Made by a program: the position numbers and the translations under genes. The notes under the pieces were generated by a model, which was not told the origin of the DNA, made no database searches, and worked only from the letters and a program-made list of their open reading frames with translations. Below, piece after piece: positions 51,408-60,473 of a stretch of 64,000 nt of DNA; position 1 is the stretch's first letter; each line of letters opens with the position of its first letter. This stretch comes from Bacillota bacterium. GTDB taxonomy: Bacteria > Bacillota > Desulfotomaculia > Desulfotomaculales > Ammonificaceae. The stretch is from the NCBI GenBank assembly GCA_040755295.1, contig JBFMBK010000001.1:1-64000 (forward strand), written 5' to 3'.

Positions 51408-52388
51408 ATGTCTACTGGCACGGTGGCTGATGAGCCGGTACTTGCTGTAGTAACGGAAAATGATTATTTCCCGGGCCGTCACCTGCGTCCGGCCTTGTTC
51501 CCGATGTTTTGTCCTATATGTGGGGCAAGGTTGTCCCGGAAGCCGCTATACTGCTCTTCCTTCAGCATGAAGGCGGGCCGGCGGCTTGATGGCGAGACCG
51601 GATCTACACTGTGGCTATGCGGTTGCTGTCAGTACCTCTTTCGCGTGGACGATCATTCTTCGGAGGACGCGCTGAGATACTTCGACGGCACGGATTATGT
51701 CTCCCAGCAGAATGAGGAATTCCTCCGCTGGACGAAACAGGGGATGTTTGAGGAGGTTTTGCGCAGGACAGCCCGTCACTTCCATTTCCGGGACCAGCCG
51801 GGAACGATGGTTGACTTCGGGTGCAGCTATGGTCACTTGGGCTTGGTGTTTCAGCGTGCCGGCTGGCGGGTCGCCGGCGTGGACATAGCCGAAAGCATCC
51901 GGCAGTATCACCACGAGAGAGGCACGTTTCCGGTTTATGAGCGGTTGGAATGCCCCCAAATTCCCGACGGGAGCGTAGACGTCATCGCCATGATCGACGT
52001 CCTTTGTTGTATTTCCAATCCGCTGGACCTGCTAAGTGTGGCTTATCGAAAACTGGCTGAACCTGGCGTGGTGGTCCTGCGCATACCCAATCGTACACGG
52101 TATATCCGCTGGGGAGTGCGGCTGCAGAGATTCCTGCCGGATCTGGTGAGCCGTTGGGAGTACGACTATAGCAGTTTCTGGACAACTCGTAACATAAAGA
52201 TGGCAGCGCGGCAGGCCGGTTTCAATGATTGCCGTATTTTCCGCCGGGAGTCAGGTTATCGCTATCCTCCCGCACGGAAGTTATTTCATTGGATAACGCA
52301 ATTACTGGCAGCCGGTACGGGCGGAGTAATAGACCTGGCCACCGTCTTTCAAGGCGAACTGTGGAAGGGCCGCCCACCGGTTATTTAA
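51408..52388 (+). CDS. Class I SAM-dependent methyltransferase with N-terminal zinc-binding domain
   Basis: A 326-residue protein starting at ATG 51408 with GGAGGGAG upstream. The N-terminal ~80 residues contain FCPICGARLS and LWLCGCCQYLF, a zinc-binding pair typical of sugar C-methyltransferase relatives. The SAM domain has TMVDFGCSYGHLGLVFQ (motif I) and VAGVDIAESI (motif II), with DVIAMIDVLCCISNP. It lies alone on the plus strand within a minus-strand polysaccharide locus. It probably methylates a sugar or a lipid-linked intermediate. Confidence 0.8.
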   Translation: MSTGTVADEPVLAVVTENDYFPGRHLRPALFPMFCPICGARLSRKPLYCSSFSMKAGRRLDGETGSTLWLCGCCQYLFRVDDHSSEDALRYFDGTDYVSQQNEEFLRWTKQGMFEEVLRRTARHFHFRDQPGTMVDFGCSYGHLGLVFQRAGWRVAGVDIAESIRQYHHERGTFPVYERLECPQIPDGSVDVIAMIDVLCCISNPLDLLSVAYRKLAEPGVVVLRIPNRTRYIRWGVRLQRFLPDLVSRWEYDYSSFWTTRNIKMAARQAGFNDCRIFRRESGYRYPPARKLFHWITQLLAAGTGGVIDLATVFQGELWKGRPPVI

Positions 52389-52458
52389 GTTGCGGATTTA
52401 CAGTCGAAGCTCCTTTCTTTAGAGCATCCTAATGTCGGGGCGCTCGGGGGAGTGTCGA

Positions 52459-53670
52459 TCAATAATGCTGGTTACCGGGTTCCCTTTTATTACGTAATTG
52501 AGAGTGAGCAGGAAAAAACGCCAACAGGATCCACAGCGGCTTCATCAGCAGCAGATAATGGGCAAATATCCCCATCGCGACGATTACCACGATATAACCC
52601 CGAAGCATTCGTTCCATTGCCCCGTCGGCGCCGGCGCTTTTCGGGGCGGTGTGCCAGAGGTACCCCAGCATGAAAAGGTAGAAGAGCAAGGGTAACGTGC
52701 CAGTAACGGCCATGATTTCGATAAACATGTTGTGACTGTACGTTTTGTAGTAATTTATGGCATCGGCGTAAACCAAAATATTGCCGAACCCCACACCCGT
52801 CAAAGGATGTTGGGCGTAAATCAACAAGCCGCCGATAGCCGCCTGGAACCTGCCGTTGGAGAAATCACTTCCCTCCAGGCCGCTCGAGATAAAAAGCCGT
52901 TCGGCCGGGATGCTGTTAAAGACTTCAACGTTAAAGACGTTTGCAAATACAACTAAATATACCACTACCACCAGCAATAGGGAGACAGCAAGGTAACCCT
53001 TCCGCCGCCAAAAGATACGCCAGTGCAATAACGAAATAAGGAGGAAAGTCAGCAACCCGCCGCGCGAAAGTGACAGTAAAATGCCCGCGCACGCGCACAA
53101 TTGGCTCAGATATCCTGCCCCTCGCAATGTTTTTTCATCCCTGCCGAGGAAGTAAAAGGACGTGAGATAGACCAAGCACATAACGAAGGCGTATTCGTTG
53201 GGGCCGGGCCACCAACCGCCGGCACGAAAGTAGCCCTCAAACCCCCCGCTTAAAACTGCTAGATAAAACTCATAAACACCCTGAAGGGTCAGCACCGGCG
53301 CGCATAAAAGAATGGTCAGGAGAATGCCGTCAAGTTCTTCCCTGCTGCGAACGCTCAGTGATACCAATTGAAAGATAAAATAACCGATCAACAGCATGTA
53401 TATATCGTAGTAAGCCTCACCCAAATCCGCATGGATTGACCCCATCGTAAGGTAAACCAGAAAAAAGGCGGTGACGACATACGTGCGGGGATCGCGGCAG
53501 CTAAGCAGCGGATATGATTCGGATGTTGACATCTCAAATAATAGGACCCCCGCCGCTAATAAAAACAGGATAGGCGCTGCCGGGATACCGAACTTCTCCA
53601 TGGTAAATGTCGTAAGATCGGTGAAAGATGCAAACACCAAAATATAGAGCAAAAGGAGTGATTTTCGCAT
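52459..53670 (-). CDS. O-antigen-ligase/Wzy-like polymerase membrane protein
   Basis: About 403 residues with 10-12 membrane helices. ATG 53670 is favoured by GGTGAGG 9 bases upstream over a GTG 15 bases earlier. The Wzy/WaaL-type loop shows GPNEYAFVMCL, SLSRGGLLTFLL, and HPLTGVGFGNI followed by YSHNMFIEI. The His in SHN is the conserved catalytic residue of the family. It joins lipid-linked repeat units into a polymer or attaches them. Two Wzz-like genes lie directly upstream, so a polymerase with chain-length control is likely. Confidence 0.85.
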   Translation of the reverse strand: MRKSLLLLYILVFASFTDLTTFTMEKFGIPAAPILFLLAAGVLLFEMSTSESYPLLSCRDPRTYVVTAFFLVYLTMGSIHADLGEAYYDIYMLLIGYFIFQLVSLSVRSREELDGILLTILLCAPVLTLQGVYEFYLAVLSGGFEGYFRAGGWWPGPNEYAFVMCLVYLTSFYFLGRDEKTLRGAGYLSQLCACAGILLSLSRGGLLTFLLISLLHWRIFWRRKGYLAVSLLLVVVVYLVVFANVFNVEVFNSIPAERLFISSGLEGSDFSNGRFQAAIGGLLIYAQHPLTGVGFGNILVYADAINYYKTYSHNMFIEIMAVTGTLPLLFYLFMLGYLWHTAPKSAGADGAMERMLRGYIVVIVAMGIFAHYLLLMKPLWILLAFFPAHSQLRNKREPGNQHY

Positions 53671-53681
53671 GCTAACTAACC

Positions 53682-54293
53682 TCACCGTAGGGGTTCTTGC
53701 TTCAGACGCCGCACGTTATGCAAGAACATGACTCCGGTCAACGTCCACAGGAATGACAACAGGACCGTCAGACCTAAACCTAAATGAATGTTCATTCGGT
53801 AGGCCGGGGCTGGGACGGTCGTTTTTTCAACAACCAGCACCTCTCTCTCGCCCAATACCGCCGCCAGTCTCTTTGGGGCAAGGGTCATAACATTTTTTAC
53901 TACCAGGGCAGCGTGTTGAGGGTCTTTACCCACCATGCTAAGCCGGATTAGTTTCGTGCCTTCCGGGTTATCGTACCGCAGACTTTGTCGCAGCGTTTTA
54001 AGGTTAGTCTTGAAAGGAAGTGTTTTTATCACATCCAGTAAAAAAACGTTGCCATCCAATAGCCGGATGCATGTTTTGACGATTTCTTCGTCGGCTTGAG
54101 GCTGAACAAACACTCTTTGCCAAGGATTATCGGGCTCGCTTTCAAGCATCAACGTTGCCGCAGCCTCGTATCTTGGCGATAAGATCTGTATTGTTAACAG
54201 GCAAAACAGTCCGGCCAAGAAGGGTATGCCCCAAAGCCATGTCTTTCGGCGCCAGAGTAGCAGCAGAAAATCTCTAAATTCCATCGGCGTCAT
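53682..54293 (-). CDS. Wzz-like chain-length/CapA-type protein
   Basis: About 203 residues. Two membrane segments near the termini (FLAGLFCLLTIQI and LGLTVLLSFLWTLTGV) flank an outer loop of ~120 residues, as in the Wzz/CapA family (PF02706-like: SPRYEAAATLML). No cytoplasmic tyrosine-kinase domain is present, as usual for Gram-positive CapA-like modules. The gene overlaps the next Wzz-like gene by about 20 bases. The two may form a hetero-oligomer that sets polymer length. Confidence 0.75.
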   Translation of the reverse strand: MTPMEFRDFLLLLWRRKTWLWGIPFLAGLFCLLTIQILSPRYEAAATLMLESEPDNPWQRVFVQPQADEEIVKTCIRLLDGNVFLLDVIKTLPFKTNLKTLRQSLRYDNPEGTKLIRLSMVGKDPQHAALVVKNVMTLAPKRLAAVLGEREVLVVEKTTVPAPAYRMNIHLGLGLTVLLSFLWTLTGVMFLHNVRRLKQEPLR

Positions 54294-54900
54294 CTTTTCC
54301 GGGTGTATTCCCAATGTCGGGCGACCGGCGTGCGCACCCCACCATCAGACATCCGCTGAAAGTCAGGATAAAGCCGATCAAGACCGCGCCTACCATGTAC
54401 AACGGTATGTTGGGACTAACGGGGATTCTATTCTCGGAAGCAGCATCGATCAACCTGACGTTGGCCATTCGCAAGGTCGTTTTTTCTTTCTCAATGAAAA
54501 CCTCGGCTGTCTTGTTGGCTATGCTTGCAGCCTGGCGCGAGTTGGGGAAATACACCGAAATCTCAATTAAAACCGTGTCGCCCTTTTGTCTGACCCTTAC
54601 AGCCCTACGAAGTTCCTCAGCACTTACGGTGAAATGCAGTTCCTGGGACACCCGGTTCATTACGTCCTTACTAGGTATTATTTCACAGTAGGTCTTGACT
54701 AATTGTTTATTAGCCAGCACATCGAGGTAACTGACCTTTCCGGTGGCGGGGTCTTCCGCTCCCGCAACCATTAACACAGCTGTAGCCCGGTAGAGCCGCG
54801 GCACCGCGCAGGTGCTCAGCAGCAACCCGCTTAATAGGGAAACAAGTATAGCGGCAACAATAGTCTTTTTGTAAGTTTTTAAAACCTGTAAAAGTTTCAT
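54274..54900 (-). CDS. Wzz-like chain-length protein, second
   Basis: 208 residues from ATG 54900 (AAGGAG 8 bases upstream; the longer frame has no site). KTIVAAILVSLLSGLLLS is the first membrane segment, VPRLYRATAVLMV the start of the Wzz loop, and the second segment is VGAVLIGFILTFSGCLMVG. No kinase domain. It is paralogous in layout to the next gene and to the N-terminal part of the glycosyltransferase fusion at 55048. Confidence 0.78.
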   Translation of the reverse strand: MKLLQVLKTYKKTIVAAILVSLLSGLLLSTCAVPRLYRATAVLMVAGAEDPATGKVSYLDVLANKQLVKTYCEIIPSKDVMNRVSQELHFTVSAEELRRAVRVRQKGDTVLIEISVYFPNSRQAASIANKTAEVFIEKEKTTLRMANVRLIDAASENRIPVSPNIPLYMVGAVLIGFILTFSGCLMVGCARRSPDIGNTPGKDDADGI

Positions 54901-55047
54901 ACTCAAGCTCCTTTTTAAGAAACCAGCTTTGCGTTCGACCATGCTGTATTGTATTAAATGTGTCTATAAGGTGTTACTTCTGGGAGGTTGTTAAGCACGA
55001 AAGCGGCCGGACCCAAAAAGCAAAGTCATTGACCGGCCGGTGACATC

Positions 55048-56643
55048 CTAAGAGTGCAAAAATGCGCTTTTTCTACTCGACTTTCTTGAAAGCAATATAT
55101 TGTAAATATCTTCAATCTTCTGAACTTGCCGAGCCATATTATGGTTTTCACAGACTAACGCGGCTCCGGCCCTTGCGAGTTCAGCCGCCAGCTCCCTATC
55201 CCGGTATAAGTAACACATCTTTGCCGCCAGGTCCGCGGTATCTTTGGCCGCAACCAGCAAACCCGTTTCTCCCGGCCGGACAAGTTCCCGCACACCGCCT
55301 ACATCAGACGCAATCACAGGGATCCCCAGAGCCATGGCTTCCATTAAAACCATCGGTAAGCCTTCCCATCTGGACGCCAGCACAAAAACGTCCATGACCT
55401 GCATGAGTTCATGGACATCTTCTCTGTAACCGGTGAAGACAACGTGTTCGTTTATACCCAGTTGGCGGGCCGTCTTTTTCAAAACCTGTTCGTCCGGCCC
55501 TGTGCCGACAATAACCAAAGAGACGTTTTCCAGGCGGTTGGCAACTTCCCTAAAAGCGTGCAACAATAAATCGATTCCTTTTTGCTCGTCCAGTCTGCCC
55601 ACGGTGCCGAATACAAAACGCTGAGTGGGTAGTCCTGTGTTTTGTGCTACTGCATCACGGTTCACTTTACCGTAATCGTTAATCTCGATCCCATTGGTGA
55701 CGGTTACCACTTTTGTCGGTTTAAGCGTAAAATTATGGCGCAAATAATATTCTTTAACCGTTTCGGAACAGGCGATGGAAATGTTGTACCGGTTGCGCAT
55801 TACAAGGTCCACCAATTTGAAGGGATGCCACTGTTTAAGCCACGGGTTGGCATTGTGGATGTGCGAAATCATAGGAATTCGACGCAGAAGAAACCTCGAG
55901 CTCATCCAGGCCAAAAGGGAGGCCCTGTGGTCGTGAGCGTGAATCAGATGAACATGCCTGTATTTCAGTATTCCTCGCAGGCGGAAGATGTTACTTGGTG
56001 TGGGAAAACGGACGTCCATTACCTCCACCGGATGGCCGTCGGCTTTGTAAACCTCACGCAGCGGGTCGCCGCCGCAGGTGATTATACTGTGAAACCGGCT
56101 GCTGTTCAGATGTCTGGTAATCAGTTGTACGATTCGTTCGGCGCCGCTGAGACGGTTGGTGGACAGCAGGTGCAGAATGTTGTATGGGGCCGTTTCCGTT
56201 TTCGATATGGGTCGGCATCTGAAAAACATCAGTATTGAACAAAACGCAATACTGAGAAGGAGACAAATCGCGCCCACTACGAGCGCGTAGAGCAGTGTTT
56301 GACGGCGCGCCGGGGCTTTGCTTTCAGCCGCAAGGGGTTGTTCAAGTTGCGCGACCATCATATGAAAATCGAGTTCGTTTGCTGTTTGTCTTCCCAGAAC
56401 GGGTGCGTCAGCGACTTTGGCTTTGTAGGTTATCGGCGACTGTTTGCCGGTCGAGAAGATGGTCGGTAGCAGCCCGGAGGATGCTTGATTGCCTTTTTCA
56501 TTAATTTTCAGGTTCATTTTCGTCTTGCTTGAAGACGATAAGTGCAGAACGATAATCAGTCCCAGCACTATACAGAAAAGAGTCACTAGGGTAACCTTGT
56601 GCTTTTTTAGCACCGATGAAGCCGCTTTTATCATTTTAACCAT
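55048..56643 (-). CDS. Glycosyltransferase family 4 with N-terminal Wzz-like two-helix module
   Basis: A 531-residue protein. The N-terminal ~140 residues have two membrane helices (~17-36 and ~117-138) around an outer loop of ~80 residues, recalling a small Wzz module. The cytosolic rest is GT4: LLSTNRLSGAERIVQLITRH, HAHDHRASLL, NGIEINDYG, VGRLDEQKGIDLLLHAF, and ASRWEGLPMVLMEAMALGIPVIAS. GGGAG lies 7 bases before ATG, and the gene overlaps galE by 8 bases. A transferase tethered to a chain-length-like anchor is uncommon and could couple sugar addition to the polymerase complex (inference). Confidence 0.85.
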   Translation of the reverse strand: MVKMIKAASSVLKKHKVTLVTLFCIVLGLIIVLHLSSSSKTKMNLKINEKGNQASSGLLPTIFSTGKQSPITYKAKVADAPVLGRQTANELDFHMMVAQLEQPLAAESKAPARRQTLLYALVVGAICLLLSIAFCSILMFFRCRPISKTETAPYNILHLLSTNRLSGAERIVQLITRHLNSSRFHSIITCGGDPLREVYKADGHPVEVMDVRFPTPSNIFRLRGILKYRHVHLIHAHDHRASLLAWMSSRFLLRRIPMISHIHNANPWLKQWHPFKLVDLVMRNRYNISIACSETVKEYYLRHNFTLKPTKVVTVTNGIEINDYGKVNRDAVAQNTGLPTQRFVFGTVGRLDEQKGIDLLLHAFREVANRLENVSLVIVGTGPDEQVLKKTARQLGINEHVVFTGYREDVHELMQVMDVFVLASRWEGLPMVLMEAMALGIPVIASDVGGVRELVRPGETGLLVAAKDTADLAAKMCYLYRDRELAAELARAGAALVCENHNMARQVQKIEDIYNILLSRKSSRKSAFLHS

Positions 56644-57649
56644 CTGAGTCTCCCTTGCATACGGTCGTATAGCCGCAGGGATGACTCCGGTGCCACTTCC
56701 AGGCGGTACCGATAATGTTTTCCAGCGTTTTATACTCCGGATCCCAGCCCAGCTCTTGTTTTATCTTCTTTGAACTGGCCACCAATATCGCGGGGTCACC
56801 TGCACGCCGCGGGACGATTTCATATTTGATGCTTTTACCTGTGATTTTGGTTGCGGTGTTAAGCACTTCGAGAACGCTGAATCCTTCCTCGCTGCCGAGG
56901 TTGAAAACAGTGCTCCGCAGGCCGTGCAGGAGCGCGTTCAATGCAAGAATGTGAGCATCGGCGAGATCCTTGACGTGGATATAGTCTCTTACGGCGGTCC
57001 CATCTTTGGTCGGGTAGTCGCCGCCGAAGACGGATACTTTTTCCGTTTGGCCGAGGGCGGCCTTTAGTACCTTGGGAATCAGGTGGGTTTCGGGTTCGTG
57101 GTCTTCGCCGATGTCCCCGCCCGGGTCTGCACCGGCAGAGTTGAAATACCTGAGGGAAACGTACTTTAGGCCGTAGGCTTCGTGGTAGCGCTTCAATATC
57201 TTCTCAAGCATGCATTTGGTATCGCCGTACGGATTGGTAGGTTTAAGGGGATGCTCTTCATTAATGGGTACTACTAACGGCTCGCCGTACACTGCGGCTG
57301 AAGAGGATAGAATGATATACCCGACGTTTTGGTGCACCAGTTGGTTGAGAAGGATTAAGCTCTTACACACGTTGTTTTGAAAGTACTTGGCAGGATCAGT
57401 AACGGATGCGGCTACCAGGCTGTCTGCGGCGAAGTGAATCACGGCCTGGACCCGATACCTTGTAAGAGTTGCTCGGAGAATGTCGGCGTCGGCGATGTCG
57501 CCGGCCACTATAGGAAAATCCTTAACAGCTTCGCGATGTCCCGAGCTGAAGTTGTCGTAAATAATGACCTGAAAGCCGTGCCCTGAAAGCTGACGGGCGG
57601 TATGACTCCCGATATACCCTGCCCCGCCGGTTAATAAAACGACCATCAC
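56636..57649 (-). CDS. galE: UDP-glucose 4-epimerase
   Basis: A 337-residue SDR enzyme: VLLTGGAGYIGSHTARQL for NAD binding, ILSSSAAVYGEPL for the catalytic Ser, PYGDTKCMLEKIL for the Tyr-xxx-Lys pair, LRYFNSAGADPGGDIGEDHEPETHLIP and DGTAVRDYIHVKDLA. It interconverts UDP-glucose and UDP-galactose for the locus, working with galU. Two ATGs in tandem occur at the start (57649 and 57646). The 190 bp upstream have no clear gene. Confidence 0.93.
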   Translation of the reverse strand: MMVVLLTGGAGYIGSHTARQLSGHGFQVIIYDNFSSGHREAVKDFPIVAGDIADADILRATLTRYRVQAVIHFAADSLVAASVTDPAKYFQNNVCKSLILLNQLVHQNVGYIILSSSAAVYGEPLVVPINEEHPLKPTNPYGDTKCMLEKILKRYHEAYGLKYVSLRYFNSAGADPGGDIGEDHEPETHLIPKVLKAALGQTEKVSVFGGDYPTKDGTAVRDYIHVKDLADAHILALNALLHGLRSTVFNLGSEEGFSVLEVLNTATKITGKSIKYEIVPRRAGDPAILVASSKKIKQELGWDPEYKTLENIIGTAWKWHRSHPCGYTTVCKGDSDG

Positions 57650-57839
57650 TCGATCCTTCTCTCAAAACATAGCAGTACGCTGGTAAGTGCTACTACTTTA
57701 TTAACCCAAGCGGTAAAGTGTTACTTTCGCCGAGCCGTAGGAGGCGGGTAGCTGTGATACCATTACTGCCCGCTGCTTTGATATCAGGCCGGGAGGTCAC
57801 TTAAACCGGTAAATACGGCTTTCTTGTTTGCCCGCCGTT

Positions 57840-59831
57840 TCATCTTGTTGTTTTAAGCCGCTGTATCTTTTTAATTAGCGACGCCAGCTTGAAAAGTGCT
57901 TCTGTCAGCTCCGGGTTCCCGTCTTCAAGACGCAAAACGTTCAAAACCATCTCCCGGCACCGGCGCACCAGTTGTTCCAGCGCGCAGGCGGCGTATAACT
58001 CCCGTTCAGGGGATTCTGCCAAAGCCTCATTAAAGTGACGGAAGGCCTGCTCGTGCAAACCGAGGTTTGAGTATGCGTTACCCAGGAGGTAAAACACTCC
58101 GGCGTCAGCCTTGCCGTTATGGACGGCTTGCTCCAGAAGGTGTTTGGCTTCCGGATTAAAGCCTTTGTTCAAGGCGTGTCGGCCTAAAACGTAACTGGCC
58201 TCGGCCATACTCCCGCCGCCGCATACCATGACTGCGGCGAGTGCAAGACCTCTGTCACCGAGCCGAAGGATTTTCAGGGCGGTGTCAAGGACCTCACGGC
58301 GTGATTCCGCCCCAAGAAATTCAACCGGCGCATCCGCTCCGGCGCCGCAGACCAGGCGATTGATCATGCCGTATGCGATCACGCCGGGATTATCCGGGGC
58401 ATCAAAGGCGGAGATCAGCGCCGACGCGTTCCGCTTCGGTTTTTGAAGCCACATGGCGAGGCACCTTTGTTTCAGTACTTCGGTTTTCAAGGAAGGGCTG
58501 AGCGGTTCCGCCAGTGTTACCTCAGCCGCTTCTGCGTGGCGCTTGAGGCGCACCAGGCACTGAATCCTATAAAGTATTATTTCCGGTGCCGCCGGGCCTT
58601 CCGCCGCGTCTATCAGACCGAGGCAGGCTTCAAATTCACTTATTTCGAATAAAAGCCGGACCCTGGTCTGAAAATCGATCTTCAAATCGTTTTTTAGATA
58701 ATCCGCGATTTCAGGTCCTTTGCGGCCGCAGCTTTGCAGCAAGGCGGACAGGCGGGACAGCAATCGGTCTGACCGTTGTTCGCGGAGCGCACGCGTAAGA
58801 AAGTCGGCGGCTTCACTGAAGCTGCCTTCGCGCGCGAGGATTTCGGCCACGTTCTCGAAGGCGAGATGCCCGGTGACGCCTTCGGTGGTCGTGTAGCGCG
58901 CGGGCGTCCGCCGGAAGCCGGTGCATTTGAGGAAACAAGCTTTAGCCCGGGCGGTCATGCCCAGGTCCCGAAAGATTTGCCCTTTGAGAAAATAAAGGTC
59001 CGGATAGTCCGGGAAATAGACCAGGCCTTTGTCCGCCAGTTCCAGGGCTTCGGAATATTCTCCCGCTTCGCTGAGGCAGAGGCAGTAGTTCCGGTAGATC
59101 GCCGCCGCAAAACCTGAGCCCGGACTGACGTGTTCGAGTGCGACCCGGTAATGTTTTCGGGATTTGTCCAGGTCGCCCAGCGAGAAATAACTGACGCCGA
59201 GGTTATAGTTTTGGAAAGGATCGGTGGGGTTGCCGGCCAGTTCTTGCTCCAGGAGCGCGATATTGCGCAGCGTCTTTTTCGCGGTATTTGCACCGAAAAC
59301 ATACCCATAATGCATGATTTCCAGATTTGAATGCCCGATGGCCGCCGCCGGGTTTTCCTTCAGGATGCTCGGTTTTATCTGCTCGTGGATTCTTCCCTGA
59401 AAGCGGTACGCTTTCCGGTTCCTGAACATCCTGAGGCTGAGGTGTCTGGTTTTAGGACTGTCTGTGCCCGGGGATACGGGGCTCACAACGGTGAATGTCC
59501 AGGCCTCGACCTCCTCCACGGACGCCAGCTTCCTCAGCTCAACGGAGGTTTCGGCGGGCAGTTCCTCATCGGCGTCAAGGAACAGCGTCCATTCCTTTGT
59601 TGCGTGCTTTAGGCTTTCGTTCCGGGCACGGGCGAAGTCCATCCGCCAGGGCGAGCGTACAACGAGCGCGCCGAAACTCGCGGCGATATCCGGCGTGCGG
59701 TCCGAGGACCCCGTATCCACAACGATAATTTCGTCGACATAGTCTTGTACGCTCTTAAGGCACCGGGGGAGGTTCTTCTCTTCGTCCTTCACGATCATGC
59801 AGAGGCTGATTGTGTTTGTGTTCGGTGTCAT
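57840..59831 (-). CDS. Family 2 glycosyltransferase with C-terminal TPR region
   Basis: A 663-residue protein. The GT2 domain has SLCMIVKDEEKNLPRCL, IIVVDTGSSDRTPDIA, and LFLDADEELPAETS (DxD), then RGRIHEQIKP-like text (FQGRIHEQI). Residues ~200-660 are TPR helices (PFQNYNLGVSYFSLGDLDKS, GVFYLLGNAYSNLGLHEQA). No membrane segment. SunS-like and spore-surface glycosyltransferases share this layout, so it may glycosylate proteins or a surface polymer. The ribosome-binding site is weak (GAGCTGCTT). Confidence 0.85.
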   Translation of the reverse strand: MTPNTNTISLCMIVKDEEKNLPRCLKSVQDYVDEIIVVDTGSSDRTPDIAASFGALVVRSPWRMDFARARNESLKHATKEWTLFLDADEELPAETSVELRKLASVEEVEAWTFTVVSPVSPGTDSPKTRHLSLRMFRNRKAYRFQGRIHEQIKPSILKENPAAAIGHSNLEIMHYGYVFGANTAKKTLRNIALLEQELAGNPTDPFQNYNLGVSYFSLGDLDKSRKHYRVALEHVSPGSGFAAAIYRNYCLCLSEAGEYSEALELADKGLVYFPDYPDLYFLKGQIFRDLGMTARAKACFLKCTGFRRTPARYTTTEGVTGHLAFENVAEILAREGSFSEAADFLTRALREQRSDRLLSRLSALLQSCGRKGPEIADYLKNDLKIDFQTRVRLLFEISEFEACLGLIDAAEGPAAPEIILYRIQCLVRLKRHAEAAEVTLAEPLSPSLKTEVLKQRCLAMWLQKPKRNASALISAFDAPDNPGVIAYGMINRLVCGAGADAPVEFLGAESRREVLDTALKILRLGDRGLALAAVMVCGGGSMAEASYVLGRHALNKGFNPEAKHLLEQAVHNGKADAGVFYLLGNAYSNLGLHEQAFRHFNEALAESPERELYAACALEQLVRRCREMVLNVLRLEDGNPELTEALFKLASLIKKIQRLKTTR

Positions 59832-59992
59832 AAGCAGCTCATTTGAGAATTAATCAACCGCCAAGACGCCAAGAATGCTATGTATCAAGAAAATGAATAT
59901 TAACATCAGTTAAATCGCTGTTTCCATGCCATTTTCATTCTCCGTTGCCCGCAACATGGCATGGTCGACTCCCTATAAAATAATCGTTCTTT

Positions 59993-60248
59993 CGTAGGGC
60001 GCGACGATAAGCTGCGTATAGCCGTGTCAGCCTAGCAGGGCCGGGTCATCACGTATCCTCCAGTATGCTCCGGCTCGTCCCCCAGCACTCAAACTTACCC
60101 TAAGTAAGAAAACAAGCCGTTTTAACGAAACTTAACCTTTTACGAATTGCTGCTTTTCAAGTCGAATTGAGTGCAGGGTTCCTCGTACTGTTCGTTCCTC
60201 GTCACGTTCCGCATATGTTACTCGTCTGCATCTGAGTGACCAGCTTAC
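59993..60248 (+). repeat. Dispersed palindromic repeat, copy E, with an insert
   Basis: Begins AGGGCGCGACGATAAGCTGC, then TCATCACGTATCCTCCAG and TATGCTCCGGCTCGTCC. About 75 AT-rich bases (60095-60170) interrupt it at GCACTCAAA/GAGTGCAG, and the remaining half ends CGTCACGTTCCGCATATG followed by the tail TGAGTGACCAGCTTACGG shared with copy D. The whole gap 59832-60463 contains no gene. Confidence 0.7.
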
Positions 60249-60375
60249 GGATCCTTATTGACACTCTTCGTGTTGCTGCAATAGCGGCTTGTGGAGTTCC
60301 TTATGTCTACACAACAAGATATGAAGGAGCGGGGGCAGGTGTACCTCTCACGGGTTGCGGATTAAGCCCTCAGCC

Positions 60376-60473
60376 GATAATCCCGGTCCTCAGTCGGGGA
60401 ACGGGGGAAAAAAAGAAAAAGTCTCCGGTCCCTGTTTCGGATTTAGGACTCAGGACACAGGACTTAGGACTTG
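60376..60473. repeat. Low-complexity GTCCT(C/A)A / AGGACTTA repeats
   Basis: GTCCTCAGTC (60390 region) and TTTAGGACTC, AGGACACAGG, ACTTAGGACTTG up to 60473. The repeat abuts the 3' end of the hydrogenase large-subunit gene and provides its last codons (Lys-Ser) and its TAA stop on the minus strand. Confidence 0.65.
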
